Assembly: GCA_028710565.1 (NCBI GenBank)
Contig: JAQTTV010000029.1
Location: 1-40,226 of the forward strand
Origin: Gallionella sp.
Lineage (GTDB): Bacteria > Pseudomonadota > Gammaproteobacteria > Burkholderiales > Gallionellaceae
Direction: 5' to 3'
Length of the DNA stretch: 40,226 nucleotides
Made by a program: the position numbers and the translations under genes. The notes under the pieces were generated by a model that made no database searches, was not told where the DNA came from, and saw only the letters and a list, made by a program, of their open reading frames with translations. Shown piece after piece: positions 9,693-17,867 of this stretch. The first letter of the stretch is position 1. Each line of letters begins with the position of its first letter.

Positions 9693-10973
9693 TTAGCTCA
9701 CTACTTTTTGAGCATCACTTCTCAATATGTCTTGCATCAAATTGGCGATGTGCATCACAACAGGCACAACCACAGAATTGCCGAATTGCTTATATGCTCG
9801 CGTATCCGACACAGGAATTCTAAAGGTATCTGGATACCCCATTAACCTTGCGCATTCACGCGGCGTGAGTCGGCGCGGATTTTTGTCTTCGCCTTGGTTA
9901 ATCAAAATTTCTGAACCGTCTTTGTAATAACGCGCCGACAAAGTGCGTGCCGCATTGCCCGCGCCCACCAGTCCAAAACCGAAACCGTTGCCCTTTGCAC
10001 GATGCTTTGCTGCGTAATTTTGCAAATACAGCCAAAGATTATGGGTCAATGTGTATTTGTCATGCACTTTCTGGGCGGCATGGTCGAAGTATTTCCCTTC
10101 ATCCCACGGCAAAACGGGTTCGCTGCCATCGGTGCGATGCAAAATTTCGGCGAGGGTGTGATTTTTGGCGGGCAAATCCAATGCCGCCCAATCTAATGCC
10201 ACAGGTTCACGGAAGCCGACAATGTAAATCCGTTCGCGGTGTTGTGGCACGAAATGCGCGCCGTCGATGACTTTAATGTGAATGTGATAGCCCAACTCTT
10301 CGGTCAGGGTGCGTTTAATCACGTCGAAGGTGCGCCCTTTGTCATGCGATTGCAGGTTTTTGACGTTTTCCAACAAAAAAGCACGGGGGCGTTTAGCTGC
10401 AATGATGCGCGCCACATCGAAAAACAATGTCCCTTGCGCTTCGCAAGCGAAACCATGTGCTTTCCCCAACGCGTTTTTCTTAGACACACCCGCAATCGAA
10501 AACGGCTGACAAGGAAAACCAGCCAACAGTAAATCGTGATCGGGAACATCCTCGGCGGCAATTTGCGTGATGTCGCCCGCCAATTCATGCCCCCCCGCAA
10601 AATTTTCGGCATAGGTTTTCTGCGCGTAACTGTCGTATTCGCTGGTAAACACGCACCGCCCGCCCACGGCTTCAAACCCCGCACGGATGCCGCCTATGCC
10701 CGCAAAAAGGTCAATAAAATCAAAGTTTCCTCGCGCAGTTTGTACAATGTGCAAAGGCAAAAGTTGCTGCAATGCCACGGAAACGTAAGCAGGCGGCTGG
10801 GATTCTCGCGTTTCCCAACGTCTAATTGTGCGCACATCTACCTGCAAATAGTGCGCAATTTCTACTTGGGAGTGTCGTTTGCGGGCAGCGGTTAGATAAG
10901 AAAGTGCGATTTCAGGATTGTCGGTCATCGGATAGCGCATTTTGTTTTGAATTAAGGGACGCAAAGCGGACAT
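9693..10973 (-). CDS. dcm: DNA (cytosine-5)-methyltransferase, Dcm/EcoRII type
   Basis: Transfers a methyl group to C5 of cytosine in DNA and protects the host from the adjacent endonuclease. The motifs run in order: [19 protein letters not shown] (SAM binding), [15 protein letters not shown] with the catalytic cysteine at about residue 155, [22 protein letters not shown], and C-terminal [13 protein letters not shown] and [10 protein letters not shown]. The target-recognition region (GNGFGFGLV, then [17 protein letters not shown]) closely matches what I recall of E. coli Dcm, pointing to CCWGG or a related CCNGG site. An N-terminal helix-turn-helix (about 28-60, [19 protein letters not shown]) suggests autoregulation, as known for M.EcoRII and M.SsoII. 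Start choice is uncertain: the first ATG sits inside a TATAAT-like sequence, so the Met at 10928 or 10940 may be used. Confidence 0.93.
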   Translation of the reverse strand: MSALRPLIQNKMRYPMTDNPEIALSYLTAARKRHSQVEIAHYLQVDVRTIRRWETRESQPPAYVSVALQQLLPLHIVQTARGNFDFIDLFAGIGGIRAGFEAVGGRCVFTSEYDSYAQKTYAENFAGGHELAGDITQIAAEDVPDHDLLLAGFPCQPFSIAGVSKKNALGKAHGFACEAQGTLFFDVARIIAAKRPRAFLLENVKNLQSHDKGRTFDVIKRTLTEELGYHIHIKVIDGAHFVPQHRERIYIVGFREPVALDWAALDLPAKNHTLAEILHRTDGSEPVLPWDEGKYFDHAAQKVHDKYTLTHNLWLYLQNYAAKHRAKGNGFGFGLVGAGNAARTLSARYYKDGSEILINQGEDKNPRRLTPRECARLMGYPDTFRIPVSDTRAYKQFGNSVVVPVVMHIANLMQDILRSDAQKVVS

Positions 10974-11104
10974 TATACCCTATTTATAACCTAGTAATTT
11001 GAGTGTTTGTTTAAGTAGTAAGACTTGGATTTAATGTCAACACGTTTGCGCCCCAATTTGCTAATAATTCCCACGCCGCGCCTCTGCCCTGTAAAATCGC
11101 GCTC
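10974..11104. promoter_or_regulatory. Divergent intergenic region, dcm-like / EEP gene
   Basis: 131 bases between divergent genes. On the minus strand TATAAT overlaps the annotated methyltransferase start, with a second TATAAA about 14 bases upstream; no good -35 is visible. If the TATAAT is a real -10, translation must begin at a downstream ATG. The HTH of the methyltransferase would be expected to bind nearby, but I see no clear operator palindrome. Confidence 0.3.
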
Positions 11105-11845
11105 ATGCTTAATATCGCCACTTACAATATCCATAAAGGGTTTTCACAATTCAATCGCCGCATGGTGCTGCATGAATTACGCGAACGGTTACGCGAACTG
11201 GATGCGGATATTGTGTTTCTGCAAGAAGTTCAAGGGGAACATGCGCATCATGCGCAGCGGCATCCTACTTATCCGCCCACCTCGCAACATGAATTTATTG
11301 CCGACACGGTTTGGGATCATCACGCTTACGGCAAAAATGCCGTGTATCAGGCGGGACATCATGGCAATGCGATTTTAAGTCGTTGGCCGATTTTGCAATC
11401 TCATAATCTGGATATGTCGGCGCATCGTTTTGAAGAGCGGGGCATGTTGCACAGCCAGATTGAGCTTAAAGATGGCGAAACCGTACATTGTTTATGCACG
11501 CATTTTGGCTTGTTTGCCAAGGGGCGGCGGCAGCAAGCTGAACGCTTGATTGCTTATGTGCGTGAACAGATCCCACCGCACGCGCCGTTGATTATCGCAG
11601 GCGATTTTAACGATTGGCGTAACCAGTTGGGTGCGTTATTGGCGGAGGCGATCGCGGTGCATGATGTTTTTCAACAACATCAAGGTATCCCCGCACGTAG
11701 CTTTCCTGCAGGCCTGCCCGTGCTGCGACTGGATCGTATTTATGTGCGTGGCTTTGATATTTTGCAACGCGAAGTGCACAGTGGGGCAGCGTGGCGACAT
11801 ATTTCTGACCACGCGGCTTTATCTGCCCAGCTCAAACGTCTATGA
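11105..11845 (+). CDS. ybhP: Endonuclease/exonuclease/phosphatase family protein (YbhP-like)
   Basis: 246-residue member of the EEP fold, metal-dependent phosphodiesterases that include exonuclease III, DNase I and sphingomyelinases. Active-site signatures are in order: ATYNIHKG near the N terminus, FLQEVQGEH (metal-binding Glu), GDFNDWRNQL, and SDHAALSAQL at the C terminus. It has no signal peptide. Its stop codon overlaps the start of clsB by four bases (ATGA), so the two are translationally coupled. E. coli has the same arrangement (ybhP upstream of clsB), which suggests a role linked to phospholipid metabolism, though the substrate is unknown. No strong Shine-Dalgarno sequence precedes the ATG. 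Confidence 0.88.
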   Translation: MLNIATYNIHKGFSQFNRRMVLHELRERLRELDADIVFLQEVQGEHAHHAQRHPTYPPTSQHEFIADTVWDHHAYGKNAVYQAGHHGNAILSRWPILQSHNLDMSAHRFEERGMLHSQIELKDGETVHCLCTHFGLFAKGRRQQAERLIAYVREQIPPHAPLIIAGDFNDWRNQLGALLAEAIAVHDVFQQHQGIPARSFPAGLPVLRLDRIYVRGFDILQREVHSGAAWRHISDHAALSAQLKRL

Positions 11846-13062
11846 CTTCGACTACGCATGAGATGCTGAATCCTGCACCCCTCGTCCCCCATACCATTTC
11901 TGGTAATCAACTCACTTTGCTGCATTGTGGGGTCGAGTATTTTCCGCAATTGTGTGCCGCGCTGGATCATGCACAGGTCAGTATTTTTTTGGAAAGTTAT
12001 ATTTTTGCGGGAGATGAAACGGGGCAACGGGTGGTGGACAGTTTGCTGCGGGCGGCACGACGCGGGGTTCGCGTACATGTTTTGGTGGATGGTTTTGGTG
12101 CGGTGGATTTTCCAGACGCTTGGCAAAGTAAATTTGCCGCTGCGGGCGTGCAACTGCAATGGTTTAGGCATGAGGTGTTTAGCTTTAAAATCCATCGACA
12201 TCGTCTGCGCCGTTTGCATCGCAAATTGGTTGCTATCGACCAAACCACGGCATTTATCGGCGGCATCAACATTATCAACGATCGCGTCAATGCCACGAGT
12301 GCACCGCGTTTGGATTATGCGGTGCGCATTGTAGGGTCAATGGCAACCGAAATTGATCTCGAAATGCGGCACTTGTGGTATCGCGTGTCTTGGGCGAAGT
12401 TTCGGCAACGCAGCGATTGGCTCAAAATAAACGCTTACCGTCACTGGCTGAAGCAACAAAACGAGACACTCGACACGCCACCTTTGTTGACGCTGCTGCT
12501 GCGCGACAACTTTCACCACCGACGTGACATTAAAGAGGCGTACCTGCACGCGATCACCCACGCTGAACACGAAATCATCCTCGCCAACGCGTATTTTTTA
12601 CCAGGGCGAAATTTTCGACAGGCACTGATCGAAGCTGCCCAGCGCGGTGTGCGCGTGGTGCTGCTACTGCAAGGTAAAGTTGAATATCGCTTCCAACATT
12701 ATGCTACCCATGCCTTGTACTGGAAATTTCTCGAAGCGGGGATAGAGATATATGAATACCAGTCCAGTTATTTGCACGCCAAAGTGGCGGTCGTGGATCA
12801 GTACTGGGTCACCATAGGCTCATCGAATATCGACCCCTTTAGCCTAATGCTCGCCAGAGAAGCGAATCTCGTGGTGCGAGATCGCGAATTTGCAGGTGTA
12901 TTGCGGCAGAGTCTGCTGGTCGCTACCGAACATGCCATCCGTATTCAACCGCAAGACTGGCAGCGGTTGAATTGGGCAACGCGTTTGCTACTATGGGCAA
13001 GTTATTCTGCTGTACTGATGGTGACCAGTTTAGTGGGGGGTAAACGACAGGTGGAGCCGTGA
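11842..13062 (+). CDS. clsB: Cardiolipin synthase B, phospholipase D family
   Basis: 406-residue phospholipase D superfamily enzyme that makes cardiolipin by phosphatidyl transfer at the inner membrane. Two complete HKD motifs are visible: HRKLVAID (H126, K128, D133) followed by FIGGINI, and HAKVAVVD (H312, K314, D319) followed by IGSSNIDPFS. As in ClsB, and unlike ClsA, there are no N-terminal transmembrane helices. A hydrophobic C-terminal stretch (LLLWASYSAVLMVTSLVGG) may help membrane association. It overlaps the upstream YbhP-like gene by four bases, the same pairing as in E. coli, which distinguishes it from clsC. It converges on the SpoIIAA-like gene, with 37 bases between the stops and no obvious terminator. 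Confidence 0.93.
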   Translation: MTSTTHEMLNPAPLVPHTISGNQLTLLHCGVEYFPQLCAALDHAQVSIFLESYIFAGDETGQRVVDSLLRAARRGVRVHVLVDGFGAVDFPDAWQSKFAAAGVQLQWFRHEVFSFKIHRHRLRRLHRKLVAIDQTTAFIGGINIINDRVNATSAPRLDYAVRIVGSMATEIDLEMRHLWYRVSWAKFRQRSDWLKINAYRHWLKQQNETLDTPPLLTLLLRDNFHHRRDIKEAYLHAITHAEHEIILANAYFLPGRNFRQALIEAAQRGVRVVLLLQGKVEYRFQHYATHALYWKFLEAGIEIYEYQSSYLHAKVAVVDQYWVTIGSSNIDPFSLMLAREANLVVRDREFAGVLRQSLLVATEHAIRIQPQDWQRLNWATRLLLWASYSAVLMVTSLVGGKRQVEP

Positions 13063-13099
13063 AGAAATGCGCCTCTCCAATGAGCAGGAAGTGAAGCGA

Positions 13100-13447
13100 T
13101 TATGCCGAAGCCCAAGCTTGAGCCGTTGGGTAATCACCAAATACTTCGATATCTGCATCGACGAATAAACGCGACAAAACAGCTTCCCATGTCAGCATGG
13201 GATCTTCTGTGACGACGGCGATTTTGTTGAAGTCGTAATGATGTTCTTTGCTAAAGAATTTAATTTCTTCCCATACCACGTCGATGCTGACTTTTAACAT
13301 TGCCCGCATGTCAAAAAGGAGATTCATTGTGCCAGGGCTTTTAAGCTCATAGACAACTTCGTCTTCAAATTGCTTGAAGTCAGCGAGGGTAAATTCCCCT
13401 AGTACCGCTACGTTGACCAGATTCGGTGATTGTTCAATGGTGATCAT
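13100..13447 (-). CDS. SpoIIAA-like (STAS-fold) protein
   Basis: 115-residue cytoplasmic protein resembling the SpoIIAA-like/STAS fold family (PF11964 type). The ATG at 13447 is favoured over the one at 13486 because AGGA lies at suitable spacing and the domain begins directly with MITIEQSPNLVNVAVLGEFT. A beta-alpha alternation follows, with LLFDMRAMLKVSIDVVWEEI and KIAVVTEDPMLTWEA. Members are often adaptors or membrane-associated proteins; there is no catalytic signature. It stands alone, convergent with clsB, so context gives no specific job. Confidence 0.75.
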   Translation of the reverse strand: MITIEQSPNLVNVAVLGEFTLADFKQFEDEVVYELKSPGTMNLLFDMRAMLKVSIDVVWEEIKFFSKEHHYDFNKIAVVTEDPMLTWEAVLSRLFVDADIEVFGDYPTAQAWASA

Positions 13448-13703
13448 GGTGTTTCCTTTCACAATAAGAGTGTGAGAGATTAACATAAACCTCGAATTGC
13501 CATGAAGTGTAAAGCAAGGCTAATGCTCGCACGGCTATGCCCTGTTTCATCATGAATACGTGCTTGTCATGCTCACGGATGGCGAGATTTTTGGATGCTT
13601 ACCGATTGAATAATAGGGGCAGTTTTCATTGTGTGTTCATGATTCTATTTCCCGTGCTAATGTGTGCGCTAAATAAACGCAGCACACTCGGATATAAAAC
13701 TTA

Positions 13704-14312
13704 ATGAATAATAAAATTCAACAGATTATTGAGCAAATAGCGGCACTTGAACATGAGCTGCATACCGTCATTGAGCAGGAAGAAGGGCAGCTGCGCTATC
13801 AGCTTGAGGGGAAGCGAGTCCTGTTTGAACAGGCTATTAAGGAAGCGCATCGCAAGGTTAAAGTGGGTGTGTTTCGTTGGTTTATGACGGTTCGCCCGCA
13901 AAACTATCTGACGGCACCCATCATCTATGGCATGGCAATTCCGCTTTTTTTGTTGGATATTTGCATCACGATTTACCAGTGGACGTGTTTTCCCATTTAC
14001 CGTATTGCTCGCGTCAGTCGGGGAAATTACATTGTGATGGATCATCAGCATTTGGCGTATTTGAATATTATCGAGAAAGTCCATTGCTTGTATTGCTCCT
14101 ATGGCGTGGGGCTGTTGGCGTATTCGACCGAAATCATCGCGCGCACGGAACAGTATTTTTGCCCGATTAAGCATGCACGTAAAGTGCTGGGAACGCATTC
14201 TCGCTATCAGCATTTTTTAAAATATGGCGAAGCCGATAATCTTCACGCCAAAGTTGAAGCTCTTCGTAGCGAGTTGGCTCAGGAAATAGATCAAAAGCCG
14301 ACAAAAAGGTAG
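13704..14312 (+). CDS. Conserved-looking membrane protein, unknown function
   Basis: 202-residue protein of unknown function. Residues 1-50 are heptad-rich (QQIIEQIAALEHELHTVIEQ) and likely a coiled coil. They are followed by a basic segment and one or two membrane helices (about 75-100, IIYGMAIPLFLLDICITIYQ). After the membrane part comes a distinctive cysteine-containing region (HCLYCSYGVGLLAYSTEI, then EQYFCPIKHARK), and the C terminus is again helical and charged. The three clustered cysteines with a histidine could bind metal or haem, but I recognise no signature. It is monocistronic and followed by an inverted-repeat element. The ribosome-binding site is weak, and an imperfect GTGTGC/GCACAC inverted repeat lies just upstream of the start. 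Confidence 0.75.
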   Translation: MNNKIQQIIEQIAALEHELHTVIEQEEGQLRYQLEGKRVLFEQAIKEAHRKVKVGVFRWFMTVRPQNYLTAPIIYGMAIPLFLLDICITIYQWTCFPIYRIARVSRGNYIVMDHQHLAYLNIIEKVHCLYCSYGVGLLAYSTEIIARTEQYFCPIKHARKVLGTHSRYQHFLKYGEADNLHAKVEALRSELAQEIDQKPTKR

Positions 14313-14329
14313 TGCTTTGGGCGGAAATG

Positions 14330-14446
14330 TTCATTTAATCCGTTCACCCTGAGCCGTGAGTTTGTCGAATGGTCGAAGGACGAACGGATTTCATTTGGTC
14401 TTGTGTTCATGGTTCGACAAACTCATCATAAACGTAAGATTTAATC
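14330..14446. repeat. Interspersed inverted-repeat element, copy A
   Basis: About 117 bases sharing its parts and order with the element at 24923-25056: a CCCTGAGCCGTGAG-xTTGTCGAATGGTCGAAGG half, a spacer, and a TTCATGGTTCGA-xAAACTCA half, the halves being imperfect inverted copies. The outer ends are ATTTAATC-like, and the left terminus is degenerate compared with copy B. It lies between the unknown membrane-protein gene and purT. Similar TTCGACAAxCTCA-containing repeats are widespread in proteobacterial intergenic DNA. Confidence 0.75.
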
Positions 14447-14477
14447 TGTGTATCCCTCGTTCCGAACAATTTTTATC

Positions 14478-14495
14478 ACACACGCTGTGTATAAT
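14478..14495 (+). promoter_or_regulatory. Candidate purT -10 with overlapping palindrome
   Basis: A perfect TATAAT (14490-14495) lies 35 bases before the purT ATG. The dyad ACACA-CGC-TGTGT (14478-14490) abuts and overlaps it, a position suited to repression. No good -35 is found at 16-18 bases. The dyad does not match the E. coli PurR box, so the regulator is unknown. Confidence 0.45.
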
Positions 14496-14529
14496 TTTGT
14501 CCTATTTTATTTATTGTTGAGGATGATTG

Positions 14530-15729
14530 ATGAGTCTCTGTATTGGTACGCCTTTAAGCCCTTCTGCCATTCGTGTCATGCTGCTGGGCAGCGGCGAATT
14601 GGGTAAAGAAGTCATCATTGCTTTGCAACGTTTTGGCGTGGAGACCATCGCGGTGGATCGCTACCCCAATGCCCCTGGACATCAAGTGGCGCATCACGCT
14701 CACGTCATCAATATGGCGGACGGACAGCAATTGCGCGCCTTGATTGAGCAAGTCAAACCGCACATTATCGTGCCCGAAATCGAAGCGATTGCTACCGATA
14801 TGTTGGCAAAAATCGAACAAGAAGGACTGGCGACCGTTATCCCCACCGCGTGCGCCACGCAACTGACCATGAACCGCGAAGGCATACGCCGTCTCGCCGC
14901 TGAAACTTTGGGTTTGCCCACGTCGCCGTATCGCTTTGCCGATAGTTTGGCTGAAATGCGCGCCGCAATTGAAGTCATCGGTTATCCCTGCATCATCAAA
15001 CCCGTGATGTCGTCGTCGGGCAAAGGACAATCCAAAGTCGATACGCCCGATGAAGTCGAAGCCGCGTGGGACTACGCCGCCAGTGGCGGGCGCGTGAATC
15101 AAGGTCGCGTGATTGTCGAAGGCATGATTCATTTTGACTACGAAATCACCCAACTGACCGTGCGTGCCAAAGCCGCTGACGGCAGCATTGCCACGCATTT
15201 CTGCGCGCCAATTGGACATGTTCAAGTGCATGGTGATTACGTCGAAAGCTGGCAACCGCAAGCCATGAGTGAATTAGCACTGCAACGCGCCCGCGACATC
15301 GCCGAAAAAGTGACAGGCAATTTGGGCGGATTAGGATTATTTGGCGTGGAATTATTCGTTAAAGGTGATGAAGTCTGGTTCAGCGAAGTGAGTCCCCGTC
15401 CGCACGACACAGGCATGGTGACCATGACCACCCAACGCCAAAACGAATTTGAACTACACGCCCGCGCGATTTTGGGATTGCCTGTCGATGTCAGTCTGCG
15501 CAATCACGGAGCCAGTGCGGTGATTTACGGACAACATGAAGCGCAAGGCATTTCCTTTACAGGCATTGCCGACGCACTCGCCGTCCCTGACACCGACCTA
15601 CGCCTGTTCGGTAAACCCGAATCGTTCGCTCGCCGTCGCATGGGAGTGGCTTTGGCAACGGGTTGTGATACCGATCAAGCACGGGAACGGGCGAAATTGG
15701 CCGCCAGCAAAGTGATGCCAGTGGCGTAA
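14530..15729 (+). CDS. purT: Formate-dependent GAR transformylase PurT
   Basis: Catalyses the third step of purine synthesis using formate and ATP instead of formyl-tetrahydrofolate (phosphoribosylglycinamide formyltransferase 2). The 399-residue product has the family's length. The N-terminal domain carries [13 protein letters not shown] and [14 protein letters not shown]. The ATP-grasp core includes [16 protein letters not shown] and, further on, [20 protein letters not shown] followed by [10 protein letters not shown] chose the ATG at 14530; a TTG directly before it is also in frame, but the AGG at about seven-base spacing fits the ATG. It is monocistronic and ends near a fragment of the interspersed repeat. 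All expected motifs are present. Confidence 0.96.
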   Translation: MSLCIGTPLSPSAIRVMLLGSGELGKEVIIALQRFGVETIAVDRYPNAPGHQVAHHAHVINMADGQQLRALIEQVKPHIIVPEIEAIATDMLAKIEQEGLATVIPTACATQLTMNREGIRRLAAETLGLPTSPYRFADSLAEMRAAIEVIGYPCIIKPVMSSSGKGQSKVDTPDEVEAAWDYAASGGRVNQGRVIVEGMIHFDYEITQLTVRAKAADGSIATHFCAPIGHVQVHGDYVESWQPQAMSELALQRARDIAEKVTGNLGGLGLFGVELFVKGDEVWFSEVSPRPHDTGMVTMTTQRQNEFELHARAILGLPVDVSLRNHGASAVIYGQHEAQGISFTGIADALAVPDTDLRLFGKPESFARRRMGVALATGCDTDQARERAKLAASKVMPVA

Positions 15730-15741
15730 TTCAGAAAAGTA

Positions 15742-15763
15742 CTGATTAAACGCGTTCGCCCTG
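15742..15763. repeat. Fragment of the interspersed repeat family
   Basis: CTGATTAAA followed two bases later by CGTTCGCCCTG matches the left end of the element at 24923-25056. The rest of the element is missing or unrecognisable. It sits just after purT. The remaining DNA up to the exbB stop holds nothing I can assign. Confidence 0.5.
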
Positions 15764-15878
15764 TGAGCCTCATGAATCAATCCGAGTAATGAGGAGGCAT
15801 CGAGCACATACCGTTGCTCTTCTCGCTTGCGACGCAGAGCTTGGGGCTTGCGCCATCCGCTCTATCGAAAAGCTCGGT

Positions 15879-16538
15879 TTATTCGCACTTGTACTGGTGT
15901 TTTGCGGCGAGCCGCATAAAATCATGGGCAAAATTTTCTAAATCGGCTACGGCAAGCTTGAGTCGGCGTAGGAAAAAGTTATATGCCAACACGGCGGGCA
16001 GGGCGGTGGCGATGCCGATGGCGGTGGCGATTAAGGCTTCACCTATTGGGCCTGCCACCACATCCAAGCTGGCAGAGCCGCTTTGTCCTATGCTTTTCAG
16101 GGCGTGCATAATGCCCCACACGGTGCCAAATAAGCCGACAAACGGCGCGGTGGAGCCGATGCTGGCGAGTACGGTGAGTCCGCTTTCCAATTGTCTTTGC
16201 AGGTTTTGTACCGTTTGACGCAAGCTGCGTTCCAGTCCGTCTTGCGGCGAGCCGAGATGTTGCATGGCAGCACTCTGCTGTTGCAGTTCACGCAGTTCCG
16301 CGAATCCCGCTTGCGCCAGTAAGGCTTGATTTCCCTGCATATCTACACTGAGTTGAGCGGCTTGTTGCCAATTTTGCGCAGCCCAAAATGCTTTGTTAAA
16401 GGCGAGGTTGGCTTGGCTGTCGCGCCACTGCTGCCATAGCTTGATGAGCATAAGTGACCAAGTGGCGATTGAAAAAAGAATCAACACGCCTAAGGTGGCA
16501 TTGACGATGGGGGAATCTGAAAATAAGGTGCTAATCAT
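15879..16538 (-). CDS. exbB: ExbB/TolQ-type proton channel protein
   Basis: 219-residue MotA/TolQ/ExbB channel subunit of the inner membrane, which uses proton motive force to energise TonB. One N-terminal helix (LGVLILFSIATWSLMLI) is followed by a long cytoplasmic loop and two C-terminal helices. The family hallmark STAPFVGLFGTVWGIMHA and the GPIGEALIATAIGIATALP segment are intact. It overlaps the tonB stop by eight bases and has AAGGA before its ATG, so the two are coupled. ExbD normally follows, but here the next gene is purT converging from the other side, and no ExbD-like frame exists in the window. It is ExbB rather than TolQ by its pairing with tonB. Confidence 0.92.
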   Translation of the reverse strand: MISTLFSDSPIVNATLGVLILFSIATWSLMLIKLWQQWRDSQANLAFNKAFWAAQNWQQAAQLSVDMQGNQALLAQAGFAELRELQQQSAAMQHLGSPQDGLERSLRQTVQNLQRQLESGLTVLASIGSTAPFVGLFGTVWGIMHALKSIGQSGSASLDVVAGPIGEALIATAIGIATALPAVLAYNFFLRRLKLAVADLENFAHDFMRLAAKHQYKCE

Positions 16539-17193
16539 CGCTTTCCTTCAAAACAAATGGAATGGGGACTAAAAAATGTTGGGTGATGAGCTGTCCATTG
16601 TGACGGGCGGGTACAAATCGCCACTGGCTTATCGCGTGTAATGCGGCATCGTCTAATACGGCGTGTCCACTGCTGCGCTGTACCGAGAGTTGCCCTGCCA
16701 AGCCCGTCGCCAATACTTCCACATTCACCACCACCGTGCCTTGCCAGAGCATACGATTGGCGACGCTAGGGTAGTTGGGTTTCGGATTATTCAAATAAGC
16801 CGCCTGATAATCAGGTTCGCGATCAGGCAAAACGGGCGTGGTGACCGCACTCATTGCCGTAGTCGTTACCGTGGGCGGGCTGGTTGTGACTGATACGGGA
16901 AGCGTAGCGGCAACACTGGGCACCATAGCACTAGGCTGTGGTGTGGGTTGTGGCATAGCTTGGGTTGTGGGTTGCGGTTTAGCTTGTGCTGTTTGAGGGC
17001 GGCTGGGTGTTTCCACAGGTGTTGCAACGGTCTGCGCGGGTGCCGTCTCCAACAATGCCAGACTCACCGTCATGGGATGAGAGGTTTTGTGTGAGACGGG
17101 CGTGCTTGACCACTGAAGCAACAGTGCCGCATGGACGAACACGACAAAAGCGATCAGCAGTACGCGTGGGGGCAGGGAACAAACAGGCATCAT
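16531..17193 (-). CDS. tonB: TonB energy transducer
   Basis: 220-residue TonB protein linking the ExbB channel to outer-membrane receptors. It has an N-terminal membrane anchor (about 9-27, VLLIAFVVFVHAALLLQW). A periplasmic linker rich in Pro, Thr, Gln and Ala follows (about 50-125). The C-terminal TonB domain (about 130-212) has YPSVANRMLWQGTVVV, and then SSGHAVLDDAALHAISQWRF. The linker is poorer in the Glu-Pro/Lys-Pro repeats of E. coli TonB. Being between csp1 and exbB and downstream of a receptor gene on the same strand, it is probably dedicated to that receptor. Two Met codons open the frame; neither has a good Shine-Dalgarno sequence. Confidence 0.93.
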   Translation of the reverse strand: MMPVCSLPPRVLLIAFVVFVHAALLLQWSSTPVSHKTSHPMTVSLALLETAPAQTVATPVETPSRPQTAQAKPQPTTQAMPQPTPQPSAMVPSVAATLPVSVTTSPPTVTTTAMSAVTTPVLPDREPDYQAAYLNNPKPNYPSVANRMLWQGTVVVNVEVLATGLAGQLSVQRSSGHAVLDDAALHAISQWRFVPARHNGQLITQHFLVPIPFVLKESDD

Positions 17194-17240
17194 GTCGCGG
17201 TATGTCTTAGCCTAAATGTCGAGCTGCACCCCATGCGGCA

Positions 17241-17678
17241 TTATCCCACCAGCTTTTTGCATTCTTTGGCACATGCCTCGCAGCTTTCGCCACAGGCTTT
17301 GCACGCTTCATGCTTGTCTGCGTGCTTTTTACATTCTTCTTGGCATTGTTGACATGCATCCAACGCAATTGCCGCCAACTTGCTCAATTGTTTCGAGTTT
17401 TGGTTCGCTAATTGTTGTAGTGCGCCACATAATGCCAGCATCTGATTGACGCTTTTGGCACATGCCGCCATCTCTTTCTCGCCTTGTCCTAACAATTCCA
17501 AGCAATGATTCAAGCAAACTTGCCCTTTTTGCAAGCAATCTGCGGCAGTTGTTGCCAAACTGGTATGGGTTGGTGCGTCGTGATGGTGACTGTGATCGTG
17601 TTCGCTGGCTTGCGCACTGCCGACGAGTGCCGCACCCGCGAGTGCTACGCCGCTTAATAATAAGGTTCTTCTATCCAT
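17241..17678 (-). CDS. csp1: Csp1-type copper storage protein, Tat-exported
   Basis: 145-residue four-helix-bundle copper-storage protein. The N terminus is a Tat signal (DRRTLLLSGVALAGAALVG, cleaved near AQA-SE), so the protein is exported folded. The mature protein starts with a His-rich HDHSHHHD segment. The bundle carries 13 cysteines, many in CxxC or CxxxC spacing (CLNHC, CQQCQEEC, CKACGESCEACAKEC) and directed inward in family members. Known family: Methylosinus Csp1 is Tat-exported, has 13 cysteines and stores many Cu(I) ions. AGGAG lies seven bases before the ATG. The gene follows a 40-residue exported peptide and precedes tonB/exbB. This is the best evidence that the whole cluster handles copper. 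Confidence 0.92.
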   Translation of the reverse strand: MDRRTLLLSGVALAGAALVGSAQASEHDHSHHHDAPTHTSLATTAADCLQKGQVCLNHCLELLGQGEKEMAACAKSVNQMLALCGALQQLANQNSKQLSKLAAIALDACQQCQEECKKHADKHEACKACGESCEACAKECKKLVG

Positions 17679-17702
17679 AAGTTGCTCCTAAGTGTGATTT
17701 AA

Positions 17703-17734
17703 CCCGACCGAGACAGGTTTGCTCATTGGTCGGG
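17703..17734 (-). terminator. Hairpin between the small peptide gene and csp1
   Basis: CCCGACC (17703-17709) pairs with GGTCGGG (17728-17734) around an 18-base loop. On the minus-strand transcript it follows the small peptide stop and precedes the csp1 ribosome-binding site. Only a short TTAAAT follows, so it is at best a weak terminator; it could be an attenuator or a processing signal that sets unequal expression of the two genes. Confidence 0.4.
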
Positions 17735-17744
17735 AGGGATTTAA

Positions 17745-17867
17745 TTACTTGGTTGGTGCGGGTGTGCTGGGGGCGGCGGGTTTGTGCGACTTGCCATCAC
17801 AGGCATACACGCTCGTTGCAAATGAAAAACCGATGACTGCACATAATACGAATAAAGCTTTTTGCAT
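17745..17867 (-). CDS. 40-residue exported peptide, unknown
   Basis: Very small secreted peptide. An in-frame extension reaches 17945, but the ATG at 17867 has an excellent AAGGAG seven bases upstream and opens a signal peptide (MQKALFVLCAVIGFSFATSV). Cleavage before the cysteine of VYA-CDGKSHK would leave about 18 residues, with N-terminal Cys, Asp and His followed by a Pro/Ala tail (KPAAPSTPAPTK). VYAC is an imperfect lipobox, so it could also be a small lipoprotein. It lies between the TauE/SafE-like gene and csp1 on the same strand. A role in copper binding or delivery is only inferred from this position and the Cys/His content. Confidence 0.68.
   Translation of the reverse strand: MQKALFVLCAVIGFSFATSVYACDGKSHKPAAPSTPAPTK

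Noticed and set aside
14330..14446. Considered as a tRNA or small RNA gene
   Set aside because: No cloverleaf or TTCGAATCC-type T arm; the sequence recurs at 24923-25056 as a repeat element.
14554..15261. 235-residue minus-strand frame opposite purT
   Set aside because: Antisense shadow of purT with His/Gly/Phe-rich, motif-free sequence.
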